DNA from: JBAXQQ01 sp037131695
Lineage (GTDB): Bacteria > Armatimonadota > Hebobacteria > CAIYQO01
Direction: 5' to 3'
DNA: 51,620 nucleotides
NCBI GenBank assembly: GCA_964638715.1
Contig: CAZWZF010000032.1
Span: forward strand, 1-51,620
In this document: positions 35,805-45,355 of the stretch, piece by piece
Layout of the letters: every line of letters starts with the position of its first letter
How positions within the stretch are numbered: position 1 is the stretch's first letter
Position numbers and translations under genes: made by a program
Notes under the pieces: generated by a model
Told to the model about the DNA's origin: nothing
The model's database searches: none
The model's input: only the letters and a program-made list of their open reading frames with translations

Positions 35805-38800
35805 CTACTTCCCAAACTTAAACAATCCCCACAGGTTTGGCTGCAGACTGGCTTCGCTGGGCAGGTCGGCCATAATGTTGGTGTTTTTGTTTGCCCAATA
35901 GACGCGGCTGGTTGCCATGGTTCCGGTCTGGTCGCTCATCACCCGGCCCACGTCGCCGCGGGTCTCGCCCATGGTTGCCGGGTCAAGGTGAATGGTGCTC
36001 AGCGGTACGCTGGCTTCCAGAGTGTATTCGCCGTTGCCGCGTTTTACGGTTATCTCCGCGTCGGACAATATACCGGCTTTGTCGCACCAGATAGTTCGCG
36101 AAGGTGAACTGAACGGGATACGTTGACCGGTGAAACCCGGTATTTTGAAGTCATACAGAACGCACACCGGTTTGCCTTCATACATGCTGAAACTCAGGCG
36201 GATGTCGCCAAGATCTGCGGTCAGGCGATTCTGCTTCATTGTGGCATTTGTCTGCAGCATTACATCCACCACGTCGCCGGTTTTGAACAACTCCATGGGA
36301 TTGACACCTTTGTTATCGAATACCGCACGGTCATCACGGCCGTTGAACAGCACATACAGCTTTTTCGAGTCATAAGCCAGCGCGAAACCATCGATGCGCT
36401 GGGCGGGCCAATCGTTCATGTTGCCGTCTATCTTCACTGCGTCATCCGCGACTTTGGGTACAGTGTAAACTTTCGGTTCCGCAGTGCGCATACTTGCCAG
36501 TTGCAACTGTTCCTGTGCCGCCACTATCTGTGCGGGTGTTACGGTGACTTTTGAGCCGGGCAGACGTTTGATATTTTCCAGTCCACCCAGTTCCACTACC
36601 GAACAGTGGTTCTTGCCGCAGACGAAATAATAGTGGTCTTTGCCGTCGTTGCCGCGCACCTTTTGGAATGTGCCGCCAAAATGTTCGTCAAACAGGCTGG
36701 TTTCCGCCAGTACTTCCGGGGTTGGCGGGGTGGGATAGTTCCACAACAGGCCGACGCGTTGGTCGCGGAATACCCGGTCAATAAAAAGTCCATCATCGGT
36801 CGTCATCAGGTAGGTGCAGCCCAGATTAGAGTTGAATGAAACTACTTCGCCGAGAGATTTATTTACCGGCACAATGCCCCAGATGCGGGTTGGCGCGATA
36901 AGCACACCCGGTTCATCGCCGCGGGCAGTAGTCAGATGGCCCGCATGCAAACCCGGCCATTCGTTGCGGTAACTCCAGCGCACGGTACCATCCGGAGCGA
37001 CGCTGGTCATCGGTCCGCCCAGCACTATCGCGTTACCTTTGGAGTCAGGCATTAATGCCTGACCGTCGCCGCCAGGTAAAGTAGTGGTGGGGACGTCAAA
37101 AATTGGATATCCCTGTGGAGAACGTTTTTTGTTGGGGGCAAAGTATACTATTCGGCCATTTCCGGCGTTGGCAGCGGCTATGAAACTATTATTCATGCGC
37201 CAATTCCAGGCTGCCGATGCCCCGGTGAGAAGTTGTCCATTGAACTCCAGTTTGCCGAACTTTAATTCTGCCGGGTCGACTTTTCCGTTGTCGTTCATAT
37301 CCGTCCAGGTATAAAATCGTTGGTCGGTCTTATATTCAGGAATATATTTTGTCAGGAATGTGGTGTCATTCCATTCTTTACTGCCTTTTGCTACGGCTTT
37401 TTCGCCAAATGCCTGGCGTAGTCCGATAACCGAGCCGATTGACGCCACCGGCATTACATGGTCGCCTTTGTATTGCCACAACACCAGGTCGGGATGACCG
37501 TGTGGATACATGAAACTGGTTAACCATAACTTGCCTTCAGCACGGAATGCGTAATCAGGGTTATTTTCTTCAGAAAAAGCGGAATATTTGGGGCTGTCCG
37601 GTCGATAAATCAGGTTTAAAGGTGTTACATTACCAGTTTTCGGGTCGCGCTTAAATTCCATGCCTTTATAAAATAACCGGTTTTCATTTTCCGGGTCTAT
37701 GCTGCCGCCGCCGCCATATTGGGTCGGGCCATATACCGCTTTCACGCATTTGCCGGTTTTAACATCCCACAGGCTGACGCGCTTCACATAATCGGTATGT
37801 TCCATCACCCATACACGGCCGTCAGGTCCTACCTCAACTCCATAAGGCTCTTCCAGATTATCGTTATCAAACGCGCCGATTTCGCGGCGGCCCGGTTTGC
37901 CCAGGGTGGCAATGACTTTGCCTTCCTGTGAATATCCAATCACCTTGTGCATCGGCGCGCCTTCGCCAACGTACAGGTTCAGTTTATCGTCTACTCCCAA
38001 TCCCAGCGGGTTAGTGAGCTTGCCGGTGATAAGCTGTTTGACTTTATAGCTATTAATGTCGATGGTGATGATATCTTTGCCGCTGGTGGTTACTATTTTG
38101 TCATCGCCGTATTTGCGCAATCGACCGGGGGTGGGCAGAGCGATTTCTTTTAGCAATATCGGCTTCTGGTCTTCAAATTGCTGATAGGCGATGTTCCAGC
38201 CAAACCCGCGCCACGGACCGGCTAAACCTTTGCTGATATCGAATACCTGCACAACGTTTGATGCTGAGAAACTGACGAAAGCACGATTGCCAATCACCTG
38301 AAATCCGGTGACACCGGTTTTTGCCCATGCGTCGATAGGCTGGACACCTTTTTTCGGGGTTTCGCGCTGGAAAATTTTGCGGCTGTTGTAAGTCTTGGTA
38401 TCTATTTGCAGAATTGCCTGGTTGTCGCCTATCCAGCCGCCTTCGCAGAATCCATAGTAATAATTGCCATCAGCGCAAATTTCGCTGGGGATGGCGACCC
38501 AGATGCGGTCGATTCCCCACAGTTTATTGGCGTCTTTATCAGTATTTACTATTGAATCCCCCGCCTCCGCAAACGCGCCAATCCACATGGTATCGCCAGA
38601 CCGGCACACTGTTCGCGGCGGTTCATGGTCGGCCAGCCAGCCACCCTTGCGGTCGGGGGTTTGCCAGGCGACACTCGCCAACGGGTAGGGGTAGTAGGAG
38701 TATTTGTAAGTAACGGTAATCCCCGGCACATACAGACCGCGCCAGTTATATTGCCCGGGCAATAGCACCGGTTTGTCGTTAACATCTTTCAGATTCCAAT

Positions 38801-39917
38801 AGGCGGTATTCTTGCCGGCGGGATATTCCACCCCGGCGACCGGGTTGGCAATGACAGTGCCTTTTTCATCGCGAATTTGGATGGTTACTTTGCCTTTGTC
38901 CGGAATGGTGAACTCAATGGGAACCATGCCTTCGCGGGCGGTGGTGGTAGGAGCGGGATTTTTTTCCAGGTCGCTGAATACCGCTATTTCACCCATGCTT
39001 GCCTGACGCAATCCGCCGATAACGCGAATTCGCACGGCGCGAGCAGTAATATTGCGCTCGAAATCCATATACTGCACCAGACGGAATTTGCCTTCACCCG
39101 ACCATTTTTGCGGAACTACCGTCCACCCGGCAGTGCCGGTGGCAAATCGCGGGTCGCCGTCGCCGCTGTAAACTTCCACAACAGATGTGCCGATTCCCTT
39201 TTCATCTCTGCCGCGCATAATTGCCAGTGCCCGCATAGATTGCGGCTGGTCCCAACACAGCATGAACCACTCCGGGTTGTCAGAAGATATATCGGTGGCG
39301 CGAACAGCGGTGAAAAAGTTGATTCTTTCGCTAACAAATCCGTCCACCAGCGTCTCGGGTCGGTTTAGCCAGCCCATCGGCTGAAATCCAGAGCTTAATT
39401 TATCGGCAGAACTCACCACCACAGATGCCTGCGACGCGATATTTACCGCACGGAAATTTAAAATAGTTGCAAAAGGAATAGTTGCGCTGTATGCCGCCTT
39501 GCCGTTGGTATTGCGGTTCAACTGCGCCGGAACGGTAAAACGCACCGCATTTGCCGGTACTCCCGCCGGTAGCGCGATAGTCCGCAGTTTTAAATCGCTG
39601 TTTACCCCCGCAGGTACCGCAGTCCACTGCCCGTTTGCTTCATAACTAACCGCTCCCGACTCATATCCAAACACGCTGGCGCCATCCACCGGCGCGGCAA
39701 ACCGCAAGGTAAATTCCCCCGCTTGCTTAGCCTCTGTCGGTGTAGACCACCCGATAATCTCCATCCCAGCATTAGAGGCAACCGCCGGCACCGCCACCTT
39801 CCCTGGCATAGCCAAAGAATCAGCAACCGCCACCTTCCCCAAATCCAACACCGGCAACCCCGCCATAACAGCCAGGCCAGCCAGCAAACAACAAAAAGAC
39901 GAAAGAGATTTAAACAT
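35805..39917 (-). CDS. Large exported multidomain protein (beta-propeller, calcium loop, CBM9-like end)
   Basis: This is a 1,370-aa secreted protein. A signal peptide covers about residues 1-32. Residues about 160-310 look like a discoidin-type domain (REDEKGI, VVEVYSGDGDPR). About 325-400 is a FlgD-like Ig domain (GKVTIQIRDEKG, LPGQYNWRG). The middle (about 420-1,150) has repeated WD/NHL-like strands such as GVEVGPDGRVWVMEH and GLGVDDKLNLYVGEG, suggesting one or two beta-propellers, interrupted by an EF-hand/dockerin-like loop DMNDNGKVDPAE near 872. The last 180 residues resemble a CBM9-type domain (VKIDGNMNDWP, then LEASVPLSTI). It is probably an extracellular polysaccharide-binding or -degrading protein. 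No catalytic residue can be named. Confidence 0.85.
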   Translation of the reverse strand: MFKSLSSFCCLLAGLAVMAGLPVLDLGKVAVADSLAMPGKVAVPAVASNAGMEIIGWSTPTEAKQAGEFTLRFAAPVDGASVFGYESGAVSYEANGQWTAVPAGVNSDLKLRTIALPAGVPANAVRFTVPAQLNRNTNGKAAYSATIPFATILNFRAVNIASQASVVVSSADKLSSGFQPMGWLNRPETLVDGFVSERINFFTAVRATDISSDNPEWFMLCWDQPQSMRALAIMRGRDEKGIGTSVVEVYSGDGDPRFATGTAGWTVVPQKWSGEGKFRLVQYMDFERNITARAVRIRVIGGLRQASMGEIAVFSDLEKNPAPTTTAREGMVPIEFTIPDKGKVTIQIRDEKGTVIANPVAGVEYPAGKNTAYWNLKDVNDKPVLLPGQYNWRGLYVPGITVTYKYSYYPYPLASVAWQTPDRKGGWLADHEPPRTVCRSGDTMWIGAFAEAGDSIVNTDKDANKLWGIDRIWVAIPSEICADGNYYYGFCEGGWIGDNQAILQIDTKTYNSRKIFQRETPKKGVQPIDAWAKTGVTGFQVIGNRAFVSFSASNVVQVFDISKGLAGPWRGFGWNIAYQQFEDQKPILLKEIALPTPGRLRKYGDDKIVTTSGKDIITIDINSYKVKQLITGKLTNPLGLGVDDKLNLYVGEGAPMHKVIGYSQEGKVIATLGKPGRREIGAFDNDNLEEPYGVEVGPDGRVWVMEHTDYVKRVSLWDVKTGKCVKAVYGPTQYGGGGSIDPENENRLFYKGMEFKRDPKTGNVTPLNLIYRPDSPKYSAFSEENNPDYAFRAEGKLWLTSFMYPHGHPDLVLWQYKGDHVMPVASIGSVIGLRQAFGEKAVAKGSKEWNDTTFLTKYIPEYKTDQRFYTWTDMNDNGKVDPAELKFGKLEFNGQLLTGASAAWNWRMNNSFIAAANAGNGRIVYFAPNKKRSPQGYPIFDVPTTTLPGGDGQALMPDSKGNAIVLGGPMTSVAPDGTVRWSYRNEWPGLHAGHLTTARGDEPGVLIAPTRIWGIVPVNKSLGEVVSFNSNLGCTYLMTTDDGLFIDRVFRDQRVGLLWNYPTPPTPEVLAETSLFDEHFGGTFQKVRGNDGKDHYYFVCGKNHCSVVELGGLENIKRLPGSKVTVTPAQIVAAQEQLQLASMRTAEPKVYTVPKVADDAVKIDGNMNDWPAQRIDGFALAYDSKKLYVLFNGRDDRAVFDNKGVNPMELFKTGDVVDVMLQTNATMKQNRLTADLGDIRLSFSMYEGKPVCVLYDFKIPGFTGQRIPFSSPSRTIWCDKAGILSDAEITVKRGNGEYTLEASVPLSTIHLDPATMGETRGDVGRVMSDQTGTMATSRVYWANKNTNIMADLPSEASLQPNLWGLFKFGK

Positions 39918-40207
39918 AACACCCCCGAAGATACAAAACTAAAAGAAAATTCGACCGGTTTAACAATAATTTTACTACTTGATGAGTGATATGTAAAGGT
40001 AAAGTGCATTGGATCGCAGGCTTCCAGCCTGCAAATGAGATTCAGTGAAAGGCGATTTTTTTTAGACATGATTAAACTCACACTGGCGAAGCCAAAAAAT
40101 CATGTCAATCATGTTAATCATGTCTAAAAAACGTAAATATAACTTGCCGGGTATAGCCAAGTAATACATCACCATTGAAAAATAACAATTTTTCTTATAA
40201 AAAACCT
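39918..40207. repeat. Gene-free region with dispersed palindromic repeats
   Basis: It holds GCAGGCT/AGCCTGC (40016-40032, three-base loop). It also holds a long hairpin whose arms TTTTTTAGACATGATTA (40058-40074) and TAATCATGTCTAAAAAA (40115-40131) are perfect complements. The latter contains the ACATGATTA unit also found at 34899-34925. No coding frame is convincing. Beyond it the glgP promoter begins. Confidence 0.65.
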
Positions 40208-40236
40208 TTGACAATTTGACTATGCGGGTTTAATAT
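40208..40236 (+). promoter_or_regulatory. Sigma-70 promoter of glgP
   Basis: TTGACA (40208-40213), a 17-base spacer and TAATAT (40231-40236), five of six matches to the -10 consensus. It is placed 50 bases before the glgP start. Confidence 0.8.
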
Positions 40237-40285
40237 TTACAAAGGGTTAATTTATTTACATGCAAAACGAGGAAGGATGGATATT

Positions 40286-42754
40286 ATGAATAAGTTACAT
40301 AATTTGGATATTAATAGCAGCAGCAATGCAGAATCAATTAAAATATCTTTAGAAAATAACCTGAAGTACCGATTGGCAAAGACCCGCAACAGTGCTACAA
40401 AATATGACAAATTCATGAGTCTGGCTTACAGTGTTGTCGACAGGCTGGTTGACCGGTGGATAGCAACCCAGGATACCTACAAATCAGTTAAACCTAAACG
40501 AGTTTACTACCTGTCTATGGAATGGCTGCTGGGACGCTCGCTGGAAAATTGCCTTGTAAATCTCGATATTTATGATGAATGTAAAGATGCGTTGAAAGAT
40601 TTGGGGATAGATATCAACAACCTGCTGGAGACAGAATTAGACGCCGGACTTGGTAATGGCGGCCTGGGCAGGCTGGCGGCATGTTTTATGGATTCCATGT
40701 CTACCCTGGGGATACCGGCAATCGGTTACGGACTGCGTTACGAATTCGGGCTTTTTCACCAGCGAATAGTTGATGGCAAACAAGTAGAAACCCCGGATAA
40801 CTGGCTGTCGCTGCCAAACCCGTGGGAAATAATGCATCCTGAATATATCATCAACGTGCAATTTGGCGGTAATGTAAAACAGATAAACAACAAGTCGGGG
40901 AAAACATCTGTGATTTGGGAAGGTGGCGAAGAAGAAAAGGCTATCCCGTATGACATGCCTATCCCCGGGTATAAAACAAATACCGTTAACACCTTGCGGT
41001 TATGGAGCGCGAAATCAATCGATGAGTTTAACCTGGAATATTTTAACCATGGAGACTATATACGGGCGTGCGAAGAACAAATGGAAGCAGAAAACCTGAC
41101 CCGGGTATTATATCCCAATGATAAAGTATTCGCGGGCCAGGAATTGCGGTTGAAACAGGAGTTTTTTCTGGTGTCAGCATCTATACAGGATATAATAATG
41201 CGATTTTTCCGTGAATGCGGTATCTGGCGGTTGTTCCCGGAAAAGGTGGCGATTCACCTGAATGATACCCACCCGGCGCTGGCAATACCGGAATTAATGC
41301 GTATATTCATTGACCAGCAGGAGATGACCTGGGACGAAGCCTGGGATTTAACAGTTCGGACATTTGCCTACACAAACCATACAGTATTGCCGGAAGCACT
41401 GGAAGAATGGCCGGTATTTTTGCTTGAACAAAACCTGCCGCGCCACATGGAGATAATTTACCAGATTAACCTGAACTTCCTGAAAGAAGTATCGATAAGA
41501 TACCCCGGAGATATCAGCAGGCTGACCCGCATGTCGTTAATAGCGGAAGATGGGCAAAAACGGGTACGAATGGCAAACCTTGCGGTGGTAGGCAGCCACT
41601 CTGTAAATGGTGTTTCCAAACTGCATACACAATTGCTGTGTGATACCATCATGCGCGATTTTAACGAGTTTTACCCGGGGAAATTCAACAATAAAACTAA
41701 TGGGATAACTCCCCGACGCTGGCTGCTGCAGGCGAATCAGCCGCTGTCACACCTGATTACCGAGGCTATTGGCGACGGCTGGATTAAAAATCTCACCGAA
41801 TTGCGCCAGTTGGAACCACTGGCAGATGACCAGGCATTCCGCATAGCATGGCGGGAAGCACAGGCAAAATGCAAAGAACCGTTGAACTTGCTTGTCCAGC
41901 GCGAATGCGGCATAAAACCGCTGACCGGATCTATATATGACGTACAGGTAAAAAGATTTCACGAATACAAACGGCAATTATTGTTTGCCATGTATATTAT
42001 AACAACCTACCTGCGTATAAAGGCAGATCCGAACGGAATACATATACCTCGAACTTTTATGATAGGCGGTAAAGCCGCCCCGGGGTATGAACGCGCCAAA
42101 TTAATAATTCACCTGATAGCGAATATGGCTAATATCATTAATAAAGATCCGGAAATAAACGGCAATATGAGAGTGTTGTTTTTGCCGAATTACCGTGTCT
42201 CGCTGGCTGAAAAACTGATTCCGGCGGCTGATTTGTCTGAACAGATATCGATGGCCGGCATGGAAGCGTCCGGCACCAGCAATATGAAGTTCATGCTGAA
42301 CGGTTCGATCACTATAGGCACACTGGACGGTGCTAATATAGAAATGCTCGAAGAAGTCGGCAAAGAAAATATCTTCATTTTTGGGCATACAGCAGATGAG
42401 ATAATTGAAATAAAACGTGCCGGATATTTCCCTGATGAAATTATAGAAAACTCGCCGATATTGCAGCAGATACTTCATCTATTGGAGTGCGACTTTTTCT
42501 GTCCGGGAGAACAAGGCACGTTCCGGCCAATATACGATGACTTAATATCACAGGACAGATATTGCCACATAGCAGACTTTGCGGCATACCTTGCCTGCCA
42601 GGACGCAGTGACCGAGGCATATAAAGACATAGAAAGATGGACCAGAATGTCGATAATGAACACCGCCAGATCAGGCAAATTCTCCAGCGACCGCACCATT
42701 ATGGAATACGTGAAAGATATCTGGAATGTAGGTGTTGTGCCGGTTGAAAAATGA
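40286..42754 (+). CDS. glgP: Glycogen/alpha-glucan phosphorylase
   Basis: GlgP releases glucose 1-phosphate from glycogen or maltodextrin using phosphate and pyridoxal phosphate. Length (822 aa from ATG 40286) is typical. Family blocks are intact: YYLSMEWLLGRSLENCL near 72-88, DAGLGNGGLGRLAACF near 115-130, HLNDTHPALAIPELMR near 330-345, and FHEYKRQLL near 557-565. The PLP-lysine region EASGTSNMKFMLNG is near 660-673, followed by TIGTLDGANIEM. ATG 40286 was chosen because AGGAAGG ends nine bases before it, whereas ATG 40277 touches that site. It is a single-gene unit with its own promoter. Confidence 0.97.
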   Translation: MNKLHNLDINSSSNAESIKISLENNLKYRLAKTRNSATKYDKFMSLAYSVVDRLVDRWIATQDTYKSVKPKRVYYLSMEWLLGRSLENCLVNLDIYDECKDALKDLGIDINNLLETELDAGLGNGGLGRLAACFMDSMSTLGIPAIGYGLRYEFGLFHQRIVDGKQVETPDNWLSLPNPWEIMHPEYIINVQFGGNVKQINNKSGKTSVIWEGGEEEKAIPYDMPIPGYKTNTVNTLRLWSAKSIDEFNLEYFNHGDYIRACEEQMEAENLTRVLYPNDKVFAGQELRLKQEFFLVSASIQDIIMRFFRECGIWRLFPEKVAIHLNDTHPALAIPELMRIFIDQQEMTWDEAWDLTVRTFAYTNHTVLPEALEEWPVFLLEQNLPRHMEIIYQINLNFLKEVSIRYPGDISRLTRMSLIAEDGQKRVRMANLAVVGSHSVNGVSKLHTQLLCDTIMRDFNEFYPGKFNNKTNGITPRRWLLQANQPLSHLITEAIGDGWIKNLTELRQLEPLADDQAFRIAWREAQAKCKEPLNLLVQRECGIKPLTGSIYDVQVKRFHEYKRQLLFAMYIITTYLRIKADPNGIHIPRTFMIGGKAAPGYERAKLIIHLIANMANIINKDPEINGNMRVLFLPNYRVSLAEKLIPAADLSEQISMAGMEASGTSNMKFMLNGSITIGTLDGANIEMLEEVGKENIFIFGHTADEIIEIKRAGYFPDEIIENSPILQQILHLLECDFFCPGEQGTFRPIYDDLISQDRYCHIADFAAYLACQDAVTEAYKDIERWTRMSIMNTARSGKFSSDRTIMEYVKDIWNVGVVPVEK

Positions 42755-42899
42755 GGAATAGTCAGTTAGCAACTAAATCAGAACTGAAAAAGTCATGATT
42801 TTGAATTAGGAACTGCATATCGTCGAAAACCAGGAGTTTACTTTTATCGCAATATTTTTAGTCACTGAAAACCGAAAACTTATCACCTAACTCCCCTTC

Positions 42900-43520
42900 C
42901 TACCGGCTTTTCCGTTTATTCGATAAAATCGCTGGTATTGTTTTCATGACTATCATAAAATCAAGAAGCCATGATTTTGTTTTTACGTACTCTATATCGC
43001 ATTTAATCCAATTCTCAAATTCCACTTCTGGGCGGTCGGATATTTGCCATAGTCCGGTCAGGCCGGGTTTTACAGTTTCACGTGTTTTTTGCCAATCTAT
43101 TCGCTTCTCGTTTTCTTCCGCCGTTGCCATTTCCCGCCAACCTGGACGCTGCAAATCTTCTACCGGAAGCGGGCGCGGGCCGACAATGCTCATGTCGCCA
43201 CGCAGTACGTTCAGCAATTGGGGCAATTCATCGATATGGCTGGCACGCAAAAATTTTCCTGCCGGGGTAACGCGCGGATCTCCCTGGATTTTTTGCACCG
43301 GCGAGTGGTCGGATTTTCGTACGTCACCATCAGACATGGTGCGGAATTTATACATGACAAACGGATTCCCGCCTTTGCCGGCGCGTATTTGCCGGTAAAT
43401 AATCGGGGTTCCCTGAGAAACAACCAGTATCAGCGCAACTATAACGATTAACGGCAGCAAAACCAGCAGCATCAGCGCAGCTAAAAATATATCTGAAACT
43501 CGTTTAATTATTTCATACAC
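42900..43520 (-). CDS. Polyprenyl-phosphate sugar-1-phosphate transferase (WbaP/PglC type)
   Basis: This 206-aa membrane enzyme starts polysaccharide or glycoprotein glycan synthesis by moving a sugar phosphate from a nucleotide sugar to undecaprenyl phosphate. The N-terminal re-entrant membrane helix (FLAALMLLVLLPLIVIVALIL) is at about 12-33. Motifs follow: YRQIRAGKGG near 43-52, MYKFRTM near 57-63, FLRASHIDELPQLLNVLRGDMSIVGPRP near 90-117, PGLTGLWQISDR near 150-162. Length matches the catalytic-only PglC-like form. The start is GTG without a clear ribosome site. It lies downstream of rfbA in the same direction, pointing to a surface-glycan role. Confidence 0.93.
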   Translation of the reverse strand: MYEIIKRVSDIFLAALMLLVLLPLIVIVALILVVSQGTPIIYRQIRAGKGGNPFVMYKFRTMSDGDVRKSDHSPVQKIQGDPRVTPAGKFLRASHIDELPQLLNVLRGDMSIVGPRPLPVEDLQRPGWREMATAEENEKRIDWQKTRETVKPGLTGLWQISDRPEVEFENWIKCDIEYVKTKSWLLDFMIVMKTIPAILSNKRKSR

Positions 43521-43554
43521 GGTTATATAGACACAATTTTATGTAAAAGTTATT

Positions 43555-43657
43555 GAAGAGAGAAAAGAAGAGAGAGGAGAGAGGAGAGAAATTACGAATT
43601 ATGATTTGCCATTTGCAATTTTCTCTCTTCTCTCCTCTCTCTTCTCTCTTCTTTTCT
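43555..43657. repeat. Purine/pyrimidine inverted repeat (GAGAG microsatellite hairpin)
   Basis: An A/G-only stretch of about 36 bases (43555-43590) is matched by a C/T-only stretch (43621-43657) in inverted orientation, with few mismatches. It can form a long stem or triplex-prone DNA. It begins just beyond the rfbA stop and may act as its terminator-like barrier. Confidence 0.65.
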
Positions 43658-44531
43658 ATTCTCCAAACTCTTCAACCAGACGACTCAAATATTTGCCATA
43701 TTCCGAGTTGCGCAGGTATTGGGCGCGGATGTCCAGTTGGTCGAGGGTTATGTATTTCTCTTCGTAGGCGATTTCTTCGAGACAGGCTATCTTCATTCCC
43801 TGGCGTTTTTCTACTGCTTCTACGAAGTTGCCGGCTTCCAGCAGTGCCTCGTGGGTTCCGGTGTCCAGCCAGGCTATCCCGCGTCCCAGTCGTTCTACCC
43901 GCAACTTGCCTTTTTTTAGATAGGCGTTGTTGACGTCGGTAATTTCCAACTCGCCGCGAGCCGAAGGTTTGATGGTTTTGGCTATTTCTACCACTTCATT
44001 ATCATAATAATATAGTCCTACCGCGGCGTAATTTGATTTCGGATGAATCGGTTTTTCTTCGATTGATATTACTTCGCTATCTTTGTTGTATTCGATAACG
44101 CCGTATCGCTGCGGATCTTTCACCCGGTAGCCGAAGATGGTGGCTTTATCGGTGATTTGCGCGGATGATTTTAATATTTGCGAGAAGCCGTGACCGAAAA
44201 AGATATTGTCGCCCAGCACCAGGCACACCCGGTCGTCGCTAATGAATTCCTCGCCAATGATAAACGCTTGTGCCAGTCCTTCCGGCCGCGGCTGTTCGGC
44301 ATAATGCATACTTGCGCCAAACCAGCTTCCATCACCCAGCAAGCGCTGGTACAAAGGCAAATCCATCGGAGTAGAGATAAGCAAAATATCCCGTATGCCA
44401 GACAACAACAGTGTCGACAACGGATAATAAATCATCGGTTTATCATATATAGGCAGCAACTGCTTTGACACCGCGTAAGTAACCGGCGCCAATCGCGTAC
44501 CGCTGCCACCCGCCAAAACTATTCCACGCAT
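43656..44531 (-). CDS. rfbA: Glucose-1-phosphate thymidylyltransferase
   Basis: RmlA/RfbA makes dTDP-glucose, the first step toward dTDP-rhamnose and related sugars. The protein has 291 aa from ATG 44531 (AAGGGG seven bases upstream), the usual length; an upstream in-frame start would add ten residues. The nucleotide-binding GIVLAGGSGTRLAPVT is at residues 3-18, with SKQLLPIYDKPMIYYPLSTL next. LVLGDNIFFGHG is near 107-118, and GVIEYNKDSEVISIEEKP near 145-162. The partner genes rfbB, rfbC and rfbD are not in the window. Confidence 0.96.
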   Translation of the reverse strand: MRGIVLAGGSGTRLAPVTYAVSKQLLPIYDKPMIYYPLSTLLLSGIRDILLISTPMDLPLYQRLLGDGSWFGASMHYAEQPRPEGLAQAFIIGEEFISDDRVCLVLGDNIFFGHGFSQILKSSAQITDKATIFGYRVKDPQRYGVIEYNKDSEVISIEEKPIHPKSNYAAVGLYYYDNEVVEIAKTIKPSARGELEITDVNNAYLKKGKLRVERLGRGIAWLDTGTHEALLEAGNFVEAVEKRQGMKIACLEEIAYEEKYITLDQLDIRAQYLRNSEYGKYLSRLVEEFGE

Positions 44532-44814
44532 ATCCCAACCCCTTTCATAGCAATATTCCATATTACAATGCTAATATTTTCAGATTGAGACGGGAATGTC
44601 AATATGAAGAGTGAAAAGTGAAGAGTGAGGACAAGAGAGAAATTTGAATTGACAATTGACGATTGACAATTGACAATTGACAAAAATCACTTTGACTTCA
44701 AACGATTGCTCACGATTTTAGCTGATTTCAACCGAACACTGAACACTGAACACTGAAAACCATTTCCCCGAAAAATAATTGAATTTTATAAAATATTATG
44801 CAAATGAAATGTTT
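44532..44814. repeat. Gene-free region with heptamer tandem repeats
   Basis: ATTGACA-like heptamers occur five times in tandem at 44648-44682 (the second reads ATTGACG), and GAACACT occurs three times at 44734-44754. The rest is low-complexity AT-rich DNA. Such short heptamer arrays recall the STRR repeats of cyanobacteria. No gene is seen; the upstream element of the next operon follows. Confidence 0.7.
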
Positions 44815-44837
44815 TTGTGATATTAATGTGATATTTG
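44815..44837 (+). promoter_or_regulatory. TGTGATA double element upstream of the PqqD-like operon
   Basis: TTGTGATA, four bases, then TGTGATATTTG. The same 23-base layout, with 19 identical positions outside the four-base spacer, occurs at 49821-49843 before the secreted-protein gene. The two TGTGATA copies are 12 bases apart, like a direct-repeat operator. A further GTGATATT lies near 44,905. Confidence 0.55.
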
Positions 44838-44928
44838 ACTGGCAGAATGTAAATATAAGTCTGAAGGGTATATTACCAGACGCAAATAAAGGGTAAAATA
44901 TCAGTGTGATATTGAAAAGGGGGCGACC

Positions 44929-45345
44929 ATGCAAAATATGACAAAATTAGCTGTTAAAGATGAAAGTTTCGTTTTGAATCAAACCACTGATAACGATTTT
45001 CAGGTTAACAGAACTAATTTGCTTGTTTTTAATGAATTAATCAACCTTAAAGTTGAAAACAATATCACAACTATCGATGAATCATCCCCTGCTGTATCAG
45101 ATGCTTCCATGAAAAAACTTTCACGTCTGGCGATTAATGAAGAAGGTTTTATATTTAATCCCAACAGCGGTGATAGTTACCATGTTAGCGAAACAGGGCT
45201 GCTGATTATTGACGAGATGAAATTTGGCAAAACTGAAGAAGAGATTGCCTTGTTGATAGAAAAGAAATATAACGTAAATTTTGAAGAAGCCATGCGCGAT
45301 GTGGCAGATTTTCGCGCCACCCTGAAGAAACTCGGATTAATTTAA
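44929..45345 (+). CDS. Tandem PqqD-like (RRE) protein
   Basis: This 138-aa protein is built from two related parts. Residues 66-138 form a complete PqqD-like peptide-binding domain (RLAINEEGFIFNPNSG, SETGLLIIDEM, then an EEEIALLIEKKYNV helix and DFRATLKKLGLI). Residues 6-41 repeat its beta-hairpin first half (KLAVKDESFVLNQ, NRTNLLVFNEL). PqqD-type domains bind leader peptides and bring them to modifying enzymes. It heads a tight operon, ten bases before the ATP-grasp gene. A GGGGGCGACC stretch precedes the ATG. I infer that it is the recognition subunit of the cluster. Confidence 0.8.
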   Translation: MQNMTKLAVKDESFVLNQTTDNDFQVNRTNLLVFNELINLKVENNITTIDESSPAVSDASMKKLSRLAINEEGFIFNPNSGDSYHVSETGLLIIDEMKFGKTEEEIALLIEKKYNVNFEEAMRDVADFRATLKKLGLI

Positions 45346-45355
45346 GGGGATTTTT

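Noticed and set aside
36123..36554. 143-aa frame on the plus strand and many similar frames opposite the 1,370-aa gene
   Set aside because: They are antisense shadows of a well-supported exported protein, with no ribosome sites or family features.
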